Below are positions 1 through 9,465 of a stretch of DNA of 64,000 nt, piece by piece (the first letter of the stretch is position 1; each line of letters starts with the position of its first letter). The stretch comes from Euborellia annulipes (Eukaryota > Arthropoda > Insecta > Dermaptera > Anisolabididae). The position numbers were made by a program, and so were the translations under genes. The notes under the pieces were generated by a model that made no database searches, had not been told where the DNA came from, and saw nothing but the letters and a program-made list of their open reading frames with translations. The stretch covers positions 62,001 to 126,000 of the forward strand of contig JAKCPI010007843.1 of NCBI GenBank assembly GCA_023213315.1, in the 5' to 3' direction.

Positions 1-277
1 CATTTTGAAAAGAAGATAAAAATAAAAAAATAAGAATTCACTGGGATATTTTGAAATGAGTATATTGTACATAAACAAGTTGTGTCTTCGCTGCATCTAT
101 TCCGAACATCATCATTGATGCATCCGGGTTACAACATTTTTTTTTTTTGCATCAATACAACGGATGGGGCTGATGCTCGGGATAGATGTACAGAAGACAC
201 AACTTGTTATATATGCACTCATTTCAAAATATCCCAGTGAATTCTTATTTTTTTATTTTTATCTTCTTTTCAAAATG
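1..277. repeat. Fold-back (palindromic) repeat at window edge
   Basis: The first ~130 bases and the bases up to 277 are imperfect reverse complements. The opening CATTTTGAAAAGAAGAT returns inverted as ATCTTCTTTTCAAAATG, and ACAAGTTGTGTCTTC returns as GAAGACACAACTTGT. The spacer is short, around 130-155. An 80-codon frame across it has no recognisable domain and looks like chance. The outer boundary may lie before the window. It resembles the other fold-backs that carry hammerhead-like motifs, and such a motif follows at 463. Confidence 0.75.
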
Positions 278-476
278 TCCACCTACTGGTTCCTGGCCCA
301 TTCATTACTGGAGTGTTTCCCTTATACATTTGAGACTTCGCCATATAAACTGATGACCATACGTCACCTTATTTACAGATATAATTTTGTATATGTTTTT
401 ATATAACAACTCTATCTGCATCTCAATGGTGTATACCTTGAGATTGTCAATATTCTCTTAAGCACTGATGATGGCA

Positions 477-733
477 CAGGGGCGGATTAAAGGGGGGGGG
501 GGGCGATCGCCCCCCCCTCCCGAGAAGAAATTCAAAAAGTTATAAAAACTACTAGTCTAAAGAAATTATGATTTCCGCTCTTTAATTTCATTCGAATTTG
601 TTACCAATCAATTTATTAAATAAATAGGAAAGGGGTCTAAATGGCCATAGATGCCGACAAAGTCCATAAATAATAAAAAAATTAAAAAAAAAAACCGCCC
701 CCTCCCCGACAAAATTGCATTAATCCGCCACTG
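477..733. mobile_element. hAT-type MITE, 8-bp TSD TGATGGCA
   Basis: Ends are CAGGGGCGGATTAA on the left and its near-inverse TTAATCCGCCACTG on the right. The 8-bp direct repeat TGATGGCA at 469-476 and 734-741 is the length expected for hAT. The 257-bp element is non-coding. A run of G facing a run of C lies just inside the left end, and a tail matching the tRNA-derived SINEs lies inside at about 622-695. Confidence 0.9.
622..695 (+). repeat. 3' tail fragment of a tRNA-derived SINE
   Basis: The stretch around GGGGTCTAAATGGCC, then TAGATGCCGA and an A-rich end, matches the tails of the SINE copies at 38515 and 49151. No tRNA-like head is present, so it is truncated. It sits inside the hAT MITE at 477-733 and ends against that element's C-rich right end. 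Confidence 0.55.
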
Positions 734-767
734 TGATGGCATTATGTAATTAAAGCCGAAACATCTT

Positions 768-1798
768 CTTGGATTGAGATTTTTATTTGATAGAGGTTAT
801 CCTGTTTGGCTGACATCCTTCTCTTCCTAAGTATTAATCTATTCATTGAACAGCCACTTCTCTCATCAACATCTTTAAATAAAATTCAAAATTCTTTAAA
901 AAACTGAAAACACACTATAAATAATTTATAGTAATAGAGTTAATTCATGTTTAAGTATTTATGTACTCAGAAGCGGATCCACACGAAGGAGTGGGAGAAT
1001 AGTGGAGGGGGTGGCGAGTTTTTTGTAGAGTAAGAATATCGTATTTTAAATTGATTAGATGGAGCCATAAGGTAGTATAGGGAATTTAAATTACCATATA
1101 TCCTAGGTTAGGTGTTTCAAATGTTTTATTAATGTGTTTATTAAAGCGTTTGTGGTTTGAATTATTATTATTAGGGGAATTTTTAATTAGTATGTATAAA
1201 ATAATTTTTTGAAGCAGATCTGCCGAAGTGTTATCGTGTAATTAATTATTAAAAAATTGAAATTTAACATCTAGTCTATGGGGAATGTCGACGAAACGCA
1301 CACATATCGAATTATGTAGCCACTCCTGATTTAGCAAGAAAAAAAAACTTACTTTTTATCAATTAACTTCCGTGGAATACGTTAAAAATCAAATCAAAAG
1401 TTTCTACCGAAGGCTTTTAAGGATATTTTAACAAGAAAATACAAAATATTCCCAAAAATGACAGTCGGCCAAAAATAAGTAAGTCGCTTGACTTAGATCA
1501 GTCCGGCAACGTCGCATAAAATAAAAGTTTCACTTACATTTTTTTCAATTTACGATATTTTTTCTCGCAAATCGCCCATTGTGTCTAAACTGATTTGCAT
1601 TAGTCATTGTACGTAATATTATAAATAAAATACAACTGAACATAAGATCAAATAATCTGCTGTTAAATGCAAATATTGCCAGATTTATATTATGTAAAGA
1701 AATACTTGAGTCAAAAGTAATTCATTTATTATATTTGGTAATTAAATTATTAACTTAATCCAATAATAAATTATGATAGTTCAAGACTAAATTATAAT
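768..1798. other. No gene recognised; AT-rich
   Basis: About 1 kb of AT-rich sequence with stop codons in every frame. I see no transposon ends, tRNA-like boxes or splice-bounded open frame. Confidence 0.5.
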
Positions 1799-1815
1799 AA
1801 TGAATTTATGCATTC

Positions 1816-2017
1816 TTCTTCTTCTTTCCTGGACCTATACCCGCATTGCGGGGTCGGCGGATTGAGTTTTTTGCGACCGGAAGAAATAGAACAGGCCGGC
1901 CCGTCGCACGGTCTGACGCCCGTTGAAAACAGATATGTAAAGATCAGAAGGTCTCCCAATCCCAGCTCGGGTAGCTCGTGGTCGCCATCTCCCACAAGAT
2001 GTGGGCCCCTGAGCATG
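1816..2017 (-). mobile_element. SINE-like retroposon (family H), 17-bp TSD
   Basis: A 202-bp, relatively GC-rich insert is flanked by a perfect 17-bp direct repeat, AATGAATTTATGCATTC, at 1799-1815 and 2018-2034. Read on the minus strand it begins near GCTCAGGGGCCCACATC, carries CCGCCGACCCCGC near its end and finishes in a short GAA-rich tail. A second copy at 52362-52599 has the same start, order and orientation. The long TSD and simple tail indicate target-primed retrotransposition. No tRNA A and B boxes are evident, so it could be another SINE class or the 3' end of a LINE. Small open frames across it have no recognisable domain. Confidence 0.85.
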
Positions 2018-2279
2018 AATGAATTTATGCATTCAAATTTTTAATTTTATTAAAAAATAAATTTAGATTCTATTCTCGAAAAACCTTAAGGGGGTAAATA
2101 AAATTTAAAATCATATTAATTATCAAATTCTTTTGATATTAATTTGATTTAAATTTTTGTTTTTTATTTAAAAAAAAACGATGATAACAATTATAGAATC
2201 TCAGAGTAATTTAATAAAAAAAAAATTATAGCTTTTTTATTATCATATATCTTGGTGGTAAATAAACTATTGGCTATTA

Positions 2280-2740
2280 AACAAACGATCGTTGACTTTG
2301 GTTGATGAAGTTGGGCTGGGTGGGGAGAGTAGCAGTAGCAGTAGCATGGAGACGTTTACCTATAGGTGTACAGGCCAGAGACCAGCGGCCAGCCGGTAGC
2401 CGAGCACGTGGCCACAGGCGTTGCGGAGAAGGGACAAAAAAAAATTTAAAAAAAAAAGGCAACAGCCCCCCCAAGCTGTGCGCTCCGCTCATTGATCGAG
2501 AGATCGAGGGCACGCGCCCTTGCCTTGGTTTTGTGCGTCGACGACCTCCGACGCAGCAGAGCGGAGGCAACCGGCGGGTTGCAACGTCGAACGAACTTAT
2601 CCGAACTCGATGACGAATTTTACCGAACTGCCTTTTTTTTAACGGAGACGGGACGACCTCGAGCGTCCGTCCCCCGACGCCCGATCAATTTTGGGTGGAT
2701 CAACATTTGCCAACCACAAGACGCCTAGAGGATTTGATGA
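2280..2740. promoter_or_regulatory. GC- and CpG-rich island, possible promoter/5' exon
   Basis: This stretch stands out from its AT-rich surroundings by GC content and many CpGs. Overlapping frames of about 100 codons on both strands give low-complexity basic translations with no known motif, which is typical of GC-rich non-coding DNA. No TATA box, splice donor or terminal repeats were identified. It could be a host promoter or 5' UTR, or an unrecognised mobile element. Confidence 0.25.
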
Positions 2741-3069
2741 CATTTTCCATTCGTCCTTTAGAAATTTTACCAACAATAGAGAGAAGGTCCCCCCTATTTT
2801 TCTTTTTTTTTTTTTTTTTTTTTAATTAAATGGAAATAAAGAAAATTCCTCTGGCTTTGAGGACATCAATCAACGAAAATATTGATCACAATATAAATTT
2901 AAATTTACGGAAAGAATTTTAAAATAAATAAATCAGACTTAAGTATTAAATATTAAAGATTATTTTCTATTTATACGTTCAAAAAATCAATTATTAAAGC
3001 GAACTCTGATCTTTTAAAAAAAAAAAAATTTTTTATATAAAAATATAGATAAAAAACAACTTAAAAAAA
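2741..3069. other. No gene recognised; homopolymer-rich spacer
   Basis: Contains a long T run near 2800 and an A run near 3020. No open frame, terminal repeats or RNA motif were seen. Confidence 0.5.
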
Positions 3070-3302
3070 TGCTTTTATTTAAATTGAACTAAAAAGAGAA
3101 AAATAATTTAATTTAATTGTTCTTGTTAATTAATTGTTTAAGGTATATGTCTAAAAAGGTGGGGGGATATTGAGAGGATTCTTGGAGTAACTTCGAAGCG
3201 CCCCACGCTTTTATTTTAAGTCATTAATATTAAACAATTTTAACAAGAACAATTAAATTAAATTATTTTTCTCTTTTTAGTTCAATTTAAATAAAAGTTT
3301 TT
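3070..3302. repeat. Fold-back repeat, ~75-bp arms
   Basis: The left arm (about 3070-3142) is nearly the reverse complement of the right arm (about 3228-3302); AAATTGAACTAAAAAGAG on the left returns as CTCTTTTTAGTTCAATTT. The ~85-bp spacer holds a G-rich segment. No flanking duplication could be fixed, so its class is unknown. Confidence 0.7.
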
Positions 3303-3408
3303 TAAAAGTTTTTTTTTATTATATTTTTATTTTAAACTTTTTAGTCTTTTTTATTATATTAATAGATAGAGTATTAAATTAAAAAAAAGGCGGGAAGCGG
3401 GAGGCATC

Positions 3409-3955
3409 CAATAAAGTACCACATTAGTTTAGTCTATTTTGATAAAAAGCCTTAAGGCAATTGTTGTCATCAAAAATTACCCTTAAATATCAAATTACAC
3501 AACTCTAGCTCATTGGGAAGTCTTCAAAATAGATTAATTCGTGTAGGGTTTCAAATAAAGTACCACATTAGTTTGGACTATTTTGATATAAATATCCACA
3601 TCATTGTTGTCACCAAAAATGACCCTTAAATATTAAATTTCACGCCTCTAGCTCATCGGGAAGTCTTTTGAAAATAGATTTGTTTGCGTGAGGTTTCAAA
3701 TAAAGTACCACATTAATTTGGCCCATTTTAGTGAAAAATTTTTTACAAGGGTGTCCCTAAAAATGAGCCTTAAATATCAAATTTCACACCTATAGCTCAT
3801 CGAGAAGGCTTTTGAAAATAGATTTGTTTGCGTAAGGTTTCAAATAAAGTACCACAGTAATTTGGTCTATTTTGGTGAAAAATTTTTTACATGGGTGTCC
3901 CTAAAAATGACCCTTAAATATCAAATTTCACACCTCTAGCTCATCGGGAAGTGAC
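3409..3955 (+). repeat. Tandem array, about four ~144-bp units
   Basis: The phrase AATAAAGTACCACATTA recurs at about 3410, 3553, 3698 and (as CACAGTA) 3842, giving a period of 143-145 bp. Each unit also contains a CCTTAAATAT segment and a CTAGCTCATCGGGAAG-like segment. The units have diverged, so the array is not recent. It resembles a short satellite array or the tandem core of a larger element. No coding potential was seen. Confidence 0.85.
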
Positions 3956-4162
3956 TTAACCCTTAAACAAAGACTAAAAGTTGGTGACCTTGAAAGAGAA
4001 AGTTAAATAAAAGCATTTAAAAAGAGAACCCGTTAATTGATATAAAATCAAAATTAACAAAAACCAAAAATGACTTAACAAATTCAGTTAATAAATTATC
4101 TGTGCGGTCAAGAGAATAATACTGTAAGGCCGTAGTCAGAAAATTTTTTCATACAATTTAAT
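3956..4162. other. Spacer with no recognised feature
   Basis: AT-rich sequence between the tandem array and the duplicated SINE; nothing recognised. Confidence 0.4.
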
Positions 4163-4366
4163 ATTTATTAAACGAAATAGCCGACAAAAGATAGGGTGCC
4201 GCCTACCACTAGACCACAGCACGGCATTCGGTTATTTAAATTTACTCAGATCGCTAGTTTAGTTTCTTCAGGGCTTCGAACGTTTATTATTTGTTAAAAT
4301 AAAATTTTTTCGATAGGTAAAATAAAATTTTTTCGATAGGAGGGGGGTTTGGATGATCCGGGCGTC
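4163..4366 (-). mobile_element. tRNA-derived SINE fragment, copy 1
   Basis: On the minus strand this copy contains GCCGTGCTGTGGTCTAGTGG, including a perfect RNA polymerase III A box (TGGTCTAGTGG). The same head occurs in the tRNA-like sequence at 59738-59810, but here the B-box half is missing: the A box runs directly into GGCGGCACCCTA. The unit is repeated in the same orientation at 5386-5566. Copy 1 also has a 23-bp internal tandem duplication near 4295-4340. Confidence 0.6.
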
Positions 4367-4470
4367 AGTGGCGTAACCAGGGGGGGGGCGAGGGGGGCTC
4401 GAGCCCCCCCGCCCCAAGCGCATTGAGCCCTTGGCGCCCCCGAAACCGACATAGGAGCCCTACGGCCTCT
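4366..4470. mobile_element. hAT-like terminal sequence, one end only
   Basis: CAGTGGCGTAACCAGGGGGG followed by a C-rich run is a typical hAT-type MITE end and resembles those at 15861 and 40853. No matching right end or TSD was found before 4790, so it is probably truncated. Confidence 0.4.
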
Positions 4471-4791
4471 AAGATATAGCCCAGCGAATGTGATTTTATC
4501 ATATTCTTTTCATCGATTGTCTTAAAAAATTGATTGTTTTCTTTTAAAATTATATTACAACTTGAATTCTACTATTTTAAATGAATTTAATTCCAAAAAT
4601 AATAAATAACGTATAAAGAGGCTTTATAATTAAAATTTTTTTTATTTTGCAATATATAAGCCTTAATTTGATGTTTTAAGGCTGTGGAGATTTACTCAGG
4701 ATTCGTATAAGCCTTAATATTTAATTTTTTGAAATTCAAAATTTTCTTAAGCATGAAGGAATTGGGCTATGAGACTGAAATGTTATATATA

Positions 4792-4828
<37 letters not shown>

Positions 4829-4947
4829 CACACTTTTTCCTCATTCACACTCAAACTCACACACACATTCACACAGTCTTTTCGGCAACTTAGGCCATTT
4901 AAGACTTTTACGATAACCGTTGTAATATAAATTATCTATTGTAGGTT

Positions 4948-5095
4948 CAGGTATTTCTTGAAATGTTATATTTAAGTTAAACACCCCCCCGGGTGAGTGA
5001 AAATAAGCTTTTAATCAAAATCGGCCAAAAAGTACTAGTATTTTACTGATGTAGTTTTTCAGTTTTTCGATTTTCTCAAAATACAAGGGTTTAAT
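4948..5095 (+). repeat. Family A fragment (middle section)
   Basis: Holds the family A phrases TTATATTTAAGTTA, CGGCCAAAAAGTACTAGTA and TTTTACTGATGTAG, and stops within TTTTCTCAAAAT. Both terminal hairpins are absent. It lies between the arms of the inverted-repeat pair. Confidence 0.75.
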
Positions 5096-5110
5096 ATTTA
5101 TTAAGCCCAC

Positions 5111-5183
5111 GGGGCGTGGTGTAGAGGTTAGCGTGGTAACCTCATATACCAAACGTCGCGGGTTCGGACCCCAGGCAGTCCGA
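5111..5183 (+). mobile_element. tRNA-like sequence / SINE head
   Basis: Contains an A box matching the polymerase III consensus (TGGTGTAGAGG, 5117-5127) and a B-box-like GGTTCGGACCC at 5161-5171, with spacing right for a tRNA. The cloverleaf is imperfect, so a SINE head or tRNA pseudogene is likelier than a working tRNA. A strong hairpin follows directly. Confidence 0.5.
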
Positions 5184-5185
5184 TG

Positions 5186-5228
5186 ATTTTATTTAAGCCA
5201 TCTGGATACCAGATGGCTTAAATAAAAT
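5186..5228. repeat. Perfect 20-bp-stem hairpin
   Basis: The left stem 5186-5205 ends in AAGCCATCTGG; after a three-base ATA loop the right stem begins CCAGATGGCTT. All 20 positions pair. It lies just downstream of the tRNA-like sequence, so it could be a transcribed structure or the centre of a fold-back. Confidence 0.85.
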
Positions 5229-5385
5229 ATGCCTGGACCCTAATATATATAAATTCATAAATAACGGTTATCGTAAATGTCTTATATGGCCTGAGCTGCC
5301 GAAAAGACAGTGTGAATGTGTGTGTGAGTGTGAGTGTGAATGAGAAAAAAGTGTGAATGTTTAAAAAAAAAAAAAAAAAAAATAT

Positions 5386-5566
5386 ATTTATTAAACGAAA
5401 TAGCCGACAAAAGATAGGGTGCCGCCTACCACTAGACCACAGCACGGCATTCGGTTATTTAAATTTACTCAGATCGCTAGTTTAGTTTCTTCAGGGCTTC
5501 GAAAGTTTATTATTTGTTAAAATAAAATTTTTTCGATAGGAAGGGGGTTTGGATGATCCGGGCGTC
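5386..5566 (-). mobile_element. tRNA-derived SINE fragment, copy 2
   Basis: A near-identical direct repeat of 4163-4366, including the minus-strand A box TGGTCTAGTGG and the same missing B-box half. It lacks the 23-bp internal duplication of copy 1. The two copies flank the inverted-repeat pair, so duplication of a larger segment is possible. Confidence 0.6.
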
Positions 5567-5623
5567 ACTCCAATGTAAAAGTATATAAAATATATGAAGA
5601 TAGTAGAGAGCCTGGTGGATATT

Positions 5624-5963
5624 ATTGAGAAGGATGAAGAAAAATAAAAATATGAAGATGATTTTCAGGCCATTGAAATGGGATTATCTGCTATGAGTTA
5701 ACGTTTAGGAGTCCAAACGACTCCTTCTTCAGGACCATGCGTGATCAAGAAAACAAATTTGCCCTCAATTTTGTGATTAATCACGCTAGTATACATATAG
5801 TCAAAGGCATTGGAGCCAGACGAAGAATGTTATTTGTTTTCTTGTCCCCGCATGGTTCTGAAGGAGTCGTTTGTACTTCGAAACGTTGACTCATAGCGTA
5901 AGGAGATAATCCAAATAAATTGGCCTGAAAATCATCTCCAGATTTTTATTTTTCATCCATCTC
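5624..5963. repeat. Fold-back with hammerhead-like arms
   Basis: The arms (about 5624-5745 and 5855-5963) are inverted copies containing AAATTGGCCTGAAAATC-type sequence. Each holds the motif CTGAAGA, stem AGGAG/CTCCT, then AAACGTT; the right copy is decayed. A single related arm lies at 17105-17245. The pattern resembles the terminal repeats of Penelope-like elements, but G12 of the hammerhead core is replaced, so activity is unlikely. Confidence 0.55.
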
Positions 5964-5969
5964 AATATA

Positions 5970-6457
5970 CAGTAGAACCTCTCATAACGAGTAATTAGCA
6001 TAGCGAGCAAAACAAATTATAAAAGAATGACGAGCTGCGTTTCGCATAACGAGTACAAAACACGGACTTCGTCAAAATAAAAGTCTGTCCAAATAGTTTA
6101 TAATTTTATTTAATATTTACGCACTTCAAAATTTAGTGATTACAATAAAAAAAAAAAAAAAAAAAAAAAAAAACATAGTTTATTAAAAATTATCAAATTT
6201 TCCATCCCAATTTTCTCATACTTGTGTTATATGTACATGAATAAAAATTAATTGAATTAATTATTAAAAAGATAATCAGAAAATAGGTGAAGATAATTCA
6301 CTCTCCTCAACAATATGTAACTAATTTTCTTTGAATAAACGTTATCCATAACATGGAACGCATTATCGTATTTTACATTAATTGATATGAGAAAAATTGT
6401 TTCGCTTAACGAGTTTGATTCTGGAACGAATTATGCTCGTTAAGCGAGGCTCCACTA
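5970..6457. mobile_element. pogo/Tigger-like MITE, TA target site
   Basis: The left end CAGTAGAACCTC and the right end GAGGCTCCACTA are imperfect inverted repeats flanked by TA (5968-5969 and 6458-6459). Repeated CATAACGAG / CTCGTTAAGCGAGG segments near the ends are characteristic of pogo/Tigger elements of the Tc1/mariner superfamily. The 488-bp element has no transposase, so it is non-autonomous. Confidence 0.75.
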
Positions 6458-6459
6458 TA

Positions 6460-7760
6460 TTTCTGACAGCATTTAACATTTTTATTATATTTCTCTTACT
6501 ACTGTATATTTTTTCAAATTGGGGGATGAGGGAGAGTTTAATTTATTTATGGTTAAGAGTCGTTTGGACTCTTTTAAGATGTTTCCAAATAATTAATTAA
6601 TTATTAATAATAAAAATCGTAGCCTGCGATGTAGGCAACCTAACTGCATTGTTATATCTTGTAAACGACTTGTACAGTATCAAATTTTTTTTTCTATTTT
6701 CTCCTTGGAAATCTCCGGCGCCACTGACAATTTGGAAAATTTTAATTCTTTTTTTCTCTTTCTCTCATAAATTTTGATAATGTTTCCTTCATTTGATCGA
6801 TTTGCGTTAGGTCTATTTAAACACCTCGCTTCTACAAAAAAAAAAATCACCTAATTTTGTCGTTTAATTTTTTTTTTTAAGGCTTATTTTTAAAAATTCA
6901 ATTTAATCCTTCTCAAAAAACACTTTTTGTGGATTAATTTGATATTAGTCTGCTTCTAATCTAATATTTATTCATTTTAGTGCTATGAAAAATAAATAAA
7001 ATTCATTTATTATGATGTTGAAAAAAATATGTTAGTAAATTATTAAAACTGTAAAATCCGACTTTTCAGCTGGTCTTATGTCATTTATTTTCTGGTGATA
7101 AATGATAAAAATATTATTGGGACATTTCACCAGAACAAATGATAAAATCGTTAAATTATAAACTTTTAAATTTTAATTACTTTCAAACTGAGTAATTTCG
7201 ATTTCGTTGATAATTAAGTGATTTAATTTAATTGATTTAAAAATACAATTTTATTTGAGAAGTATAAAAAATTTGTTGAGCCATTTTCAATTGATTAAAT
7301 TGTGTTCGCTAAATTCGCCTGGGACTTCTTCTGTCCTTATCACTTGAACCAGAACAACGCTAACCAATTAAACTATTCTAACATTTTGTTCATATGATAT
7401 TAAATTATTTCACTCTCTGTCGCTATTCATATATTTATTGTTTTACTTTACTTGATTTATTAACTGGCTATTGAATTTTTAATAAAAGAAAAAATATAAA
7501 TATAGTGTTTATTAACCCCAAATTCATTATTGAAGTTGAAAATGAATGGATATTAAATTATATTCGTAAATTTTAAATATTTAAATTAGTTGATTTCTAA
7601 TAAAGCAAAATTTTAAGAGAATAATTCAAATAAAATGAAATTATATTTATATTTTTTAAAATATAGGAGTAGGTGACAAGAAAAATTTTTGCTTGATGAA
7701 AATTTAAAATTATTTAACTTTTTTTTTTAATTTTTCAGAATCAAAACCTATTAATTAACG
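6460..7760. other. No gene recognised; AT-rich
   Basis: About 1.3 kb of AT-rich sequence. A short open frame ending near 6600 has no domain. No transposon ends or tRNA-like boxes were identified. Confidence 0.5.
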
Positions 7761-7764
7761 GTTA

Positions 7765-7925
7765 TAAACTACCAGCCGTAGGCTCTAGTTGAAACATGTG
7801 TATACAGTATAGAAGAAATTAAAAACTCAGATCATAAATCTCAAAGATTAACTTAATATGTATTTGTGATTACTTCTGAAGTTTCGAAATAAGTATTAAG
7901 TTAATTTCTAATAAATCTTTAAAAC
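7765..7925 (-). repeat. Penelope-like repeat fragment (family B)
   Basis: Shares CCGTAGGCTCTAGTTGAAAC-type sequence with the outer arm at 23652-23922 and, inverted, with 15305-15530. It then has a decayed CTGA...TCGAAATAAG motif and a TTAAGTTAATTT tail. A decayed single copy; its inclusion rests on the other two. Confidence 0.4.
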
Positions 7926-8094
7926 TTAGAGTTTTTTATTTTCTTAGATTATTTGTAAATTTATTTGGTTTTAAAATTTTTTTTGATTTTTGATATCGTT
8001 GAGGGTTCATTGATTCAAAATTTCATAATGAATTAAAATTCTAGTGATTGATATTCAAATGATTTGTCAAAATATCAATAAAATTAAAATAATT

Positions 8095-8906
8095 TTTACT
8101 TTCTCTTAATTATATGTTTATGTTAATATACATATACCGGTATATATGGGGAAAGTATTGGATTTATGTCAAAAAATTGAAGTCGAGATTTTGATGGATA
8201 TACACGTTTTGAGCTCCCCTGATTACAAAAAAGTGGTTTTCGCAACATGGTCTGTCTGTTTTTTTTTTAACATTTTAAAGATACAAAATATGTATGAAAA
8301 AAAATTGTTTGAGAAATACTTTTTTAATGTAAAAATTGACAAGGTGGAGAATAAATATGGAACAAGGCCTATGACGGGAGATATGGCGATTCAACAGAAT
8401 TATATAAATAAATATGGAAAAAGAACACACAAATATGTAATTAATAAATTAATAAATAATAATAGTCAGTTAACAAATGTAACTAATACACAAGATAAAA
8501 AATATTTACTACAGAAAAATGTAGAAATGATTATATATGACAAACTGGACAACGAGAAGTTTCGTGGAAGGGTTGTCCAAAGTCAAAAAATGTAAAGGAT
8601 CCAGACAAATAAATTGAATTGAATTGTCCATGAACAAAATATATCAAGAACGAAAAGACCTATGGGATTGAAAGTTTATATTTAAGTTAGGTACCCCACT
8701 GAGACGTGACACAAAGCTTTTGAACAAATTCGGCCAAAAAGTACTAGTACTTTACTGATGTACTTTTTGAGTTTTTTTTTTTTTTTTTCAATTTTCTTAA
8801 AATTCGCTTTAACGATTTTGATTAAAATTCAAAAATCAATTATTTTTTAGATGCTCTTTATATTCTTTTATATTCTAATTTTGTCCTCAAAATTGTTTGA
8901 AGCACA
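8095..8906 (+). repeat. Family A copy, interrupted
   Basis: Begins with the family A hairpin end (TACTTTCTCTTA, then GAAAGTATTGGATT), passes TTTTGATGGATATACACG and stops being family A at about 8257. It resumes at about 8631 with TGAACAAAATATAT and CGGCCAAAAAGTACTAGTAC and ends near 8906 in TTTGAAGCACA. The 3' hairpin is lost where a fold-back begins. The interruption carries an open frame. Confidence 0.85.
8146..8595 (+). other. 149-codon open frame, partly in an insertion
   Basis: The longest open frame noticed in the window. Its first ~36 codons are ordinary family A sequence, so they are not evidence of a gene. The rest (about 8257-8595) is unique DNA inserted into family A and translates to a Lys/Asn/Ile-rich, hydrophilic stretch with segments such as NKYGTRPMTGDMAIQQNYIN. 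No signal peptide, membrane segment or known domain was recognised. It may be a fragment of an unknown mobile-element gene or a chance frame in AT-rich DNA. Confidence 0.2.
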
Positions 8907-8929
8907 ATGAAAAAATTATAAAATTAAGG

Positions 8930-9395
8930 TTATGGAGAAAGAAAAAACCAGCGGATGCTTTCCACGTTAAAATAATTTATTCGCAGATATTTCGGTAAGC
9001 CTAACGCAAACCATCCTCAGTGCTTCAAATTATATGATTGTGGAGCGTTTAATAAACTCATAAAATGCTTGAGAAGCCATTCTATATATGGAGGGGACAA
9101 AATTAGAAAGTACACGCGCCTGGTGGGTCACTGTGAGAAATTATCTTAAAGCATACAAAAATTCGATTGTGTCTTATGTATATAGATGCTATTTTTCTCT
9201 CAGTGACTTGCTTCATACGATTTTGTCCCCTCCATATATAGAATGGCTTCTCAAGCATTTTATGAGTTTATTAAACGCTCCACATATAATTTGAAGCACT
9301 GAGGATGGTTTGCGTTAGCTACCGAAATATCTGCGAATAAATATTTTAACGTGGAAACATCCGTGGTTTTTCTTCTCCATAACCTTAATACTGTT
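8930..9395. repeat. Fold-back with hammerhead-like motifs
   Basis: Arms at about 8930-9105 and 9220-9395 are long inverted copies; TATATATGGAGGGGACAAAA returns as TTTTGTCCCCTCCATATATA. Each arm holds CTGAGGA, one T, a short GG(T)...(A)CC stem, then GAAATATC (plus strand about 9299-9334; minus strand about 8987-9024). A further CTGAGGA...GAAACG motif follows at 10085 once the hAT at 9466-10043 is discounted. The structure fits an inverted pair of Penelope-like terminal repeats. Confidence 0.6.
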
Positions 9396-9465
9396 GACCC
9401 AGCATACTTCGTTTCGTTTACTTCAAATTATAAAATTCCTTGAGTCGAAAATTAATAAGAACACG

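Larger units (their letters stand above)
463..767 (+). other. Hammerhead-like motif split by a transposon
   Basis: Removing the hAT element at 477-733 and one TSD copy gives a continuous motif: CTGATGA, one T, GGC, a loop, GCC, then GAAAC. This matches the CTGANGA / stem / GAAAC pattern of several other fold-backs in the window and the conserved core of hammerhead ribozymes (CUGANGA and GAA) known from Penelope-like elements. The three-base-pair stem is short. Ribozyme activity is inference. Confidence 0.45.
4787..5382. repeat. Inverted-repeat pair with poly-T/poly-A outer ends
   Basis: The left arm (about 4787-4944) and right arm (about 5227-5382) are inverted copies. Both hold CA/TG-rich tracts, AGTCTTTTCGGCA versus TGCCGAAAAGACA, and a shared ACGGTTATCGTAAA-like segment. 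A poly-T run opens the pair and a poly-A run closes it. Between the arms lie a family A fragment, a tRNA-like sequence and a perfect hairpin. Confidence 0.7.

Noticed and set aside
164..406. 80-codon plus-strand frame
   Set aside because: About half overlaps the arm of a fold-back; no domain, and its hydrophobic runs reflect T-rich DNA.
2277..2728. Overlapping ~100-codon frames on both strands
   Set aside because: Low-complexity Arg/Pro-rich translations in a CpG-rich island, open on both strands, with no domain.
3163..3210. G-rich spacer of a fold-back as a possible small gene
   Set aside because: Too short, no start/stop context and no partner elsewhere.
4163..5566. An LTR retrotransposon bounded by the direct repeats at 4163 and 5386
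   Set aside because: The repeats contain a polymerase III A box, lack clear TG...CA ends, and the interior holds no gag-pol frame, primer-binding site or polypurine tract that I can see.
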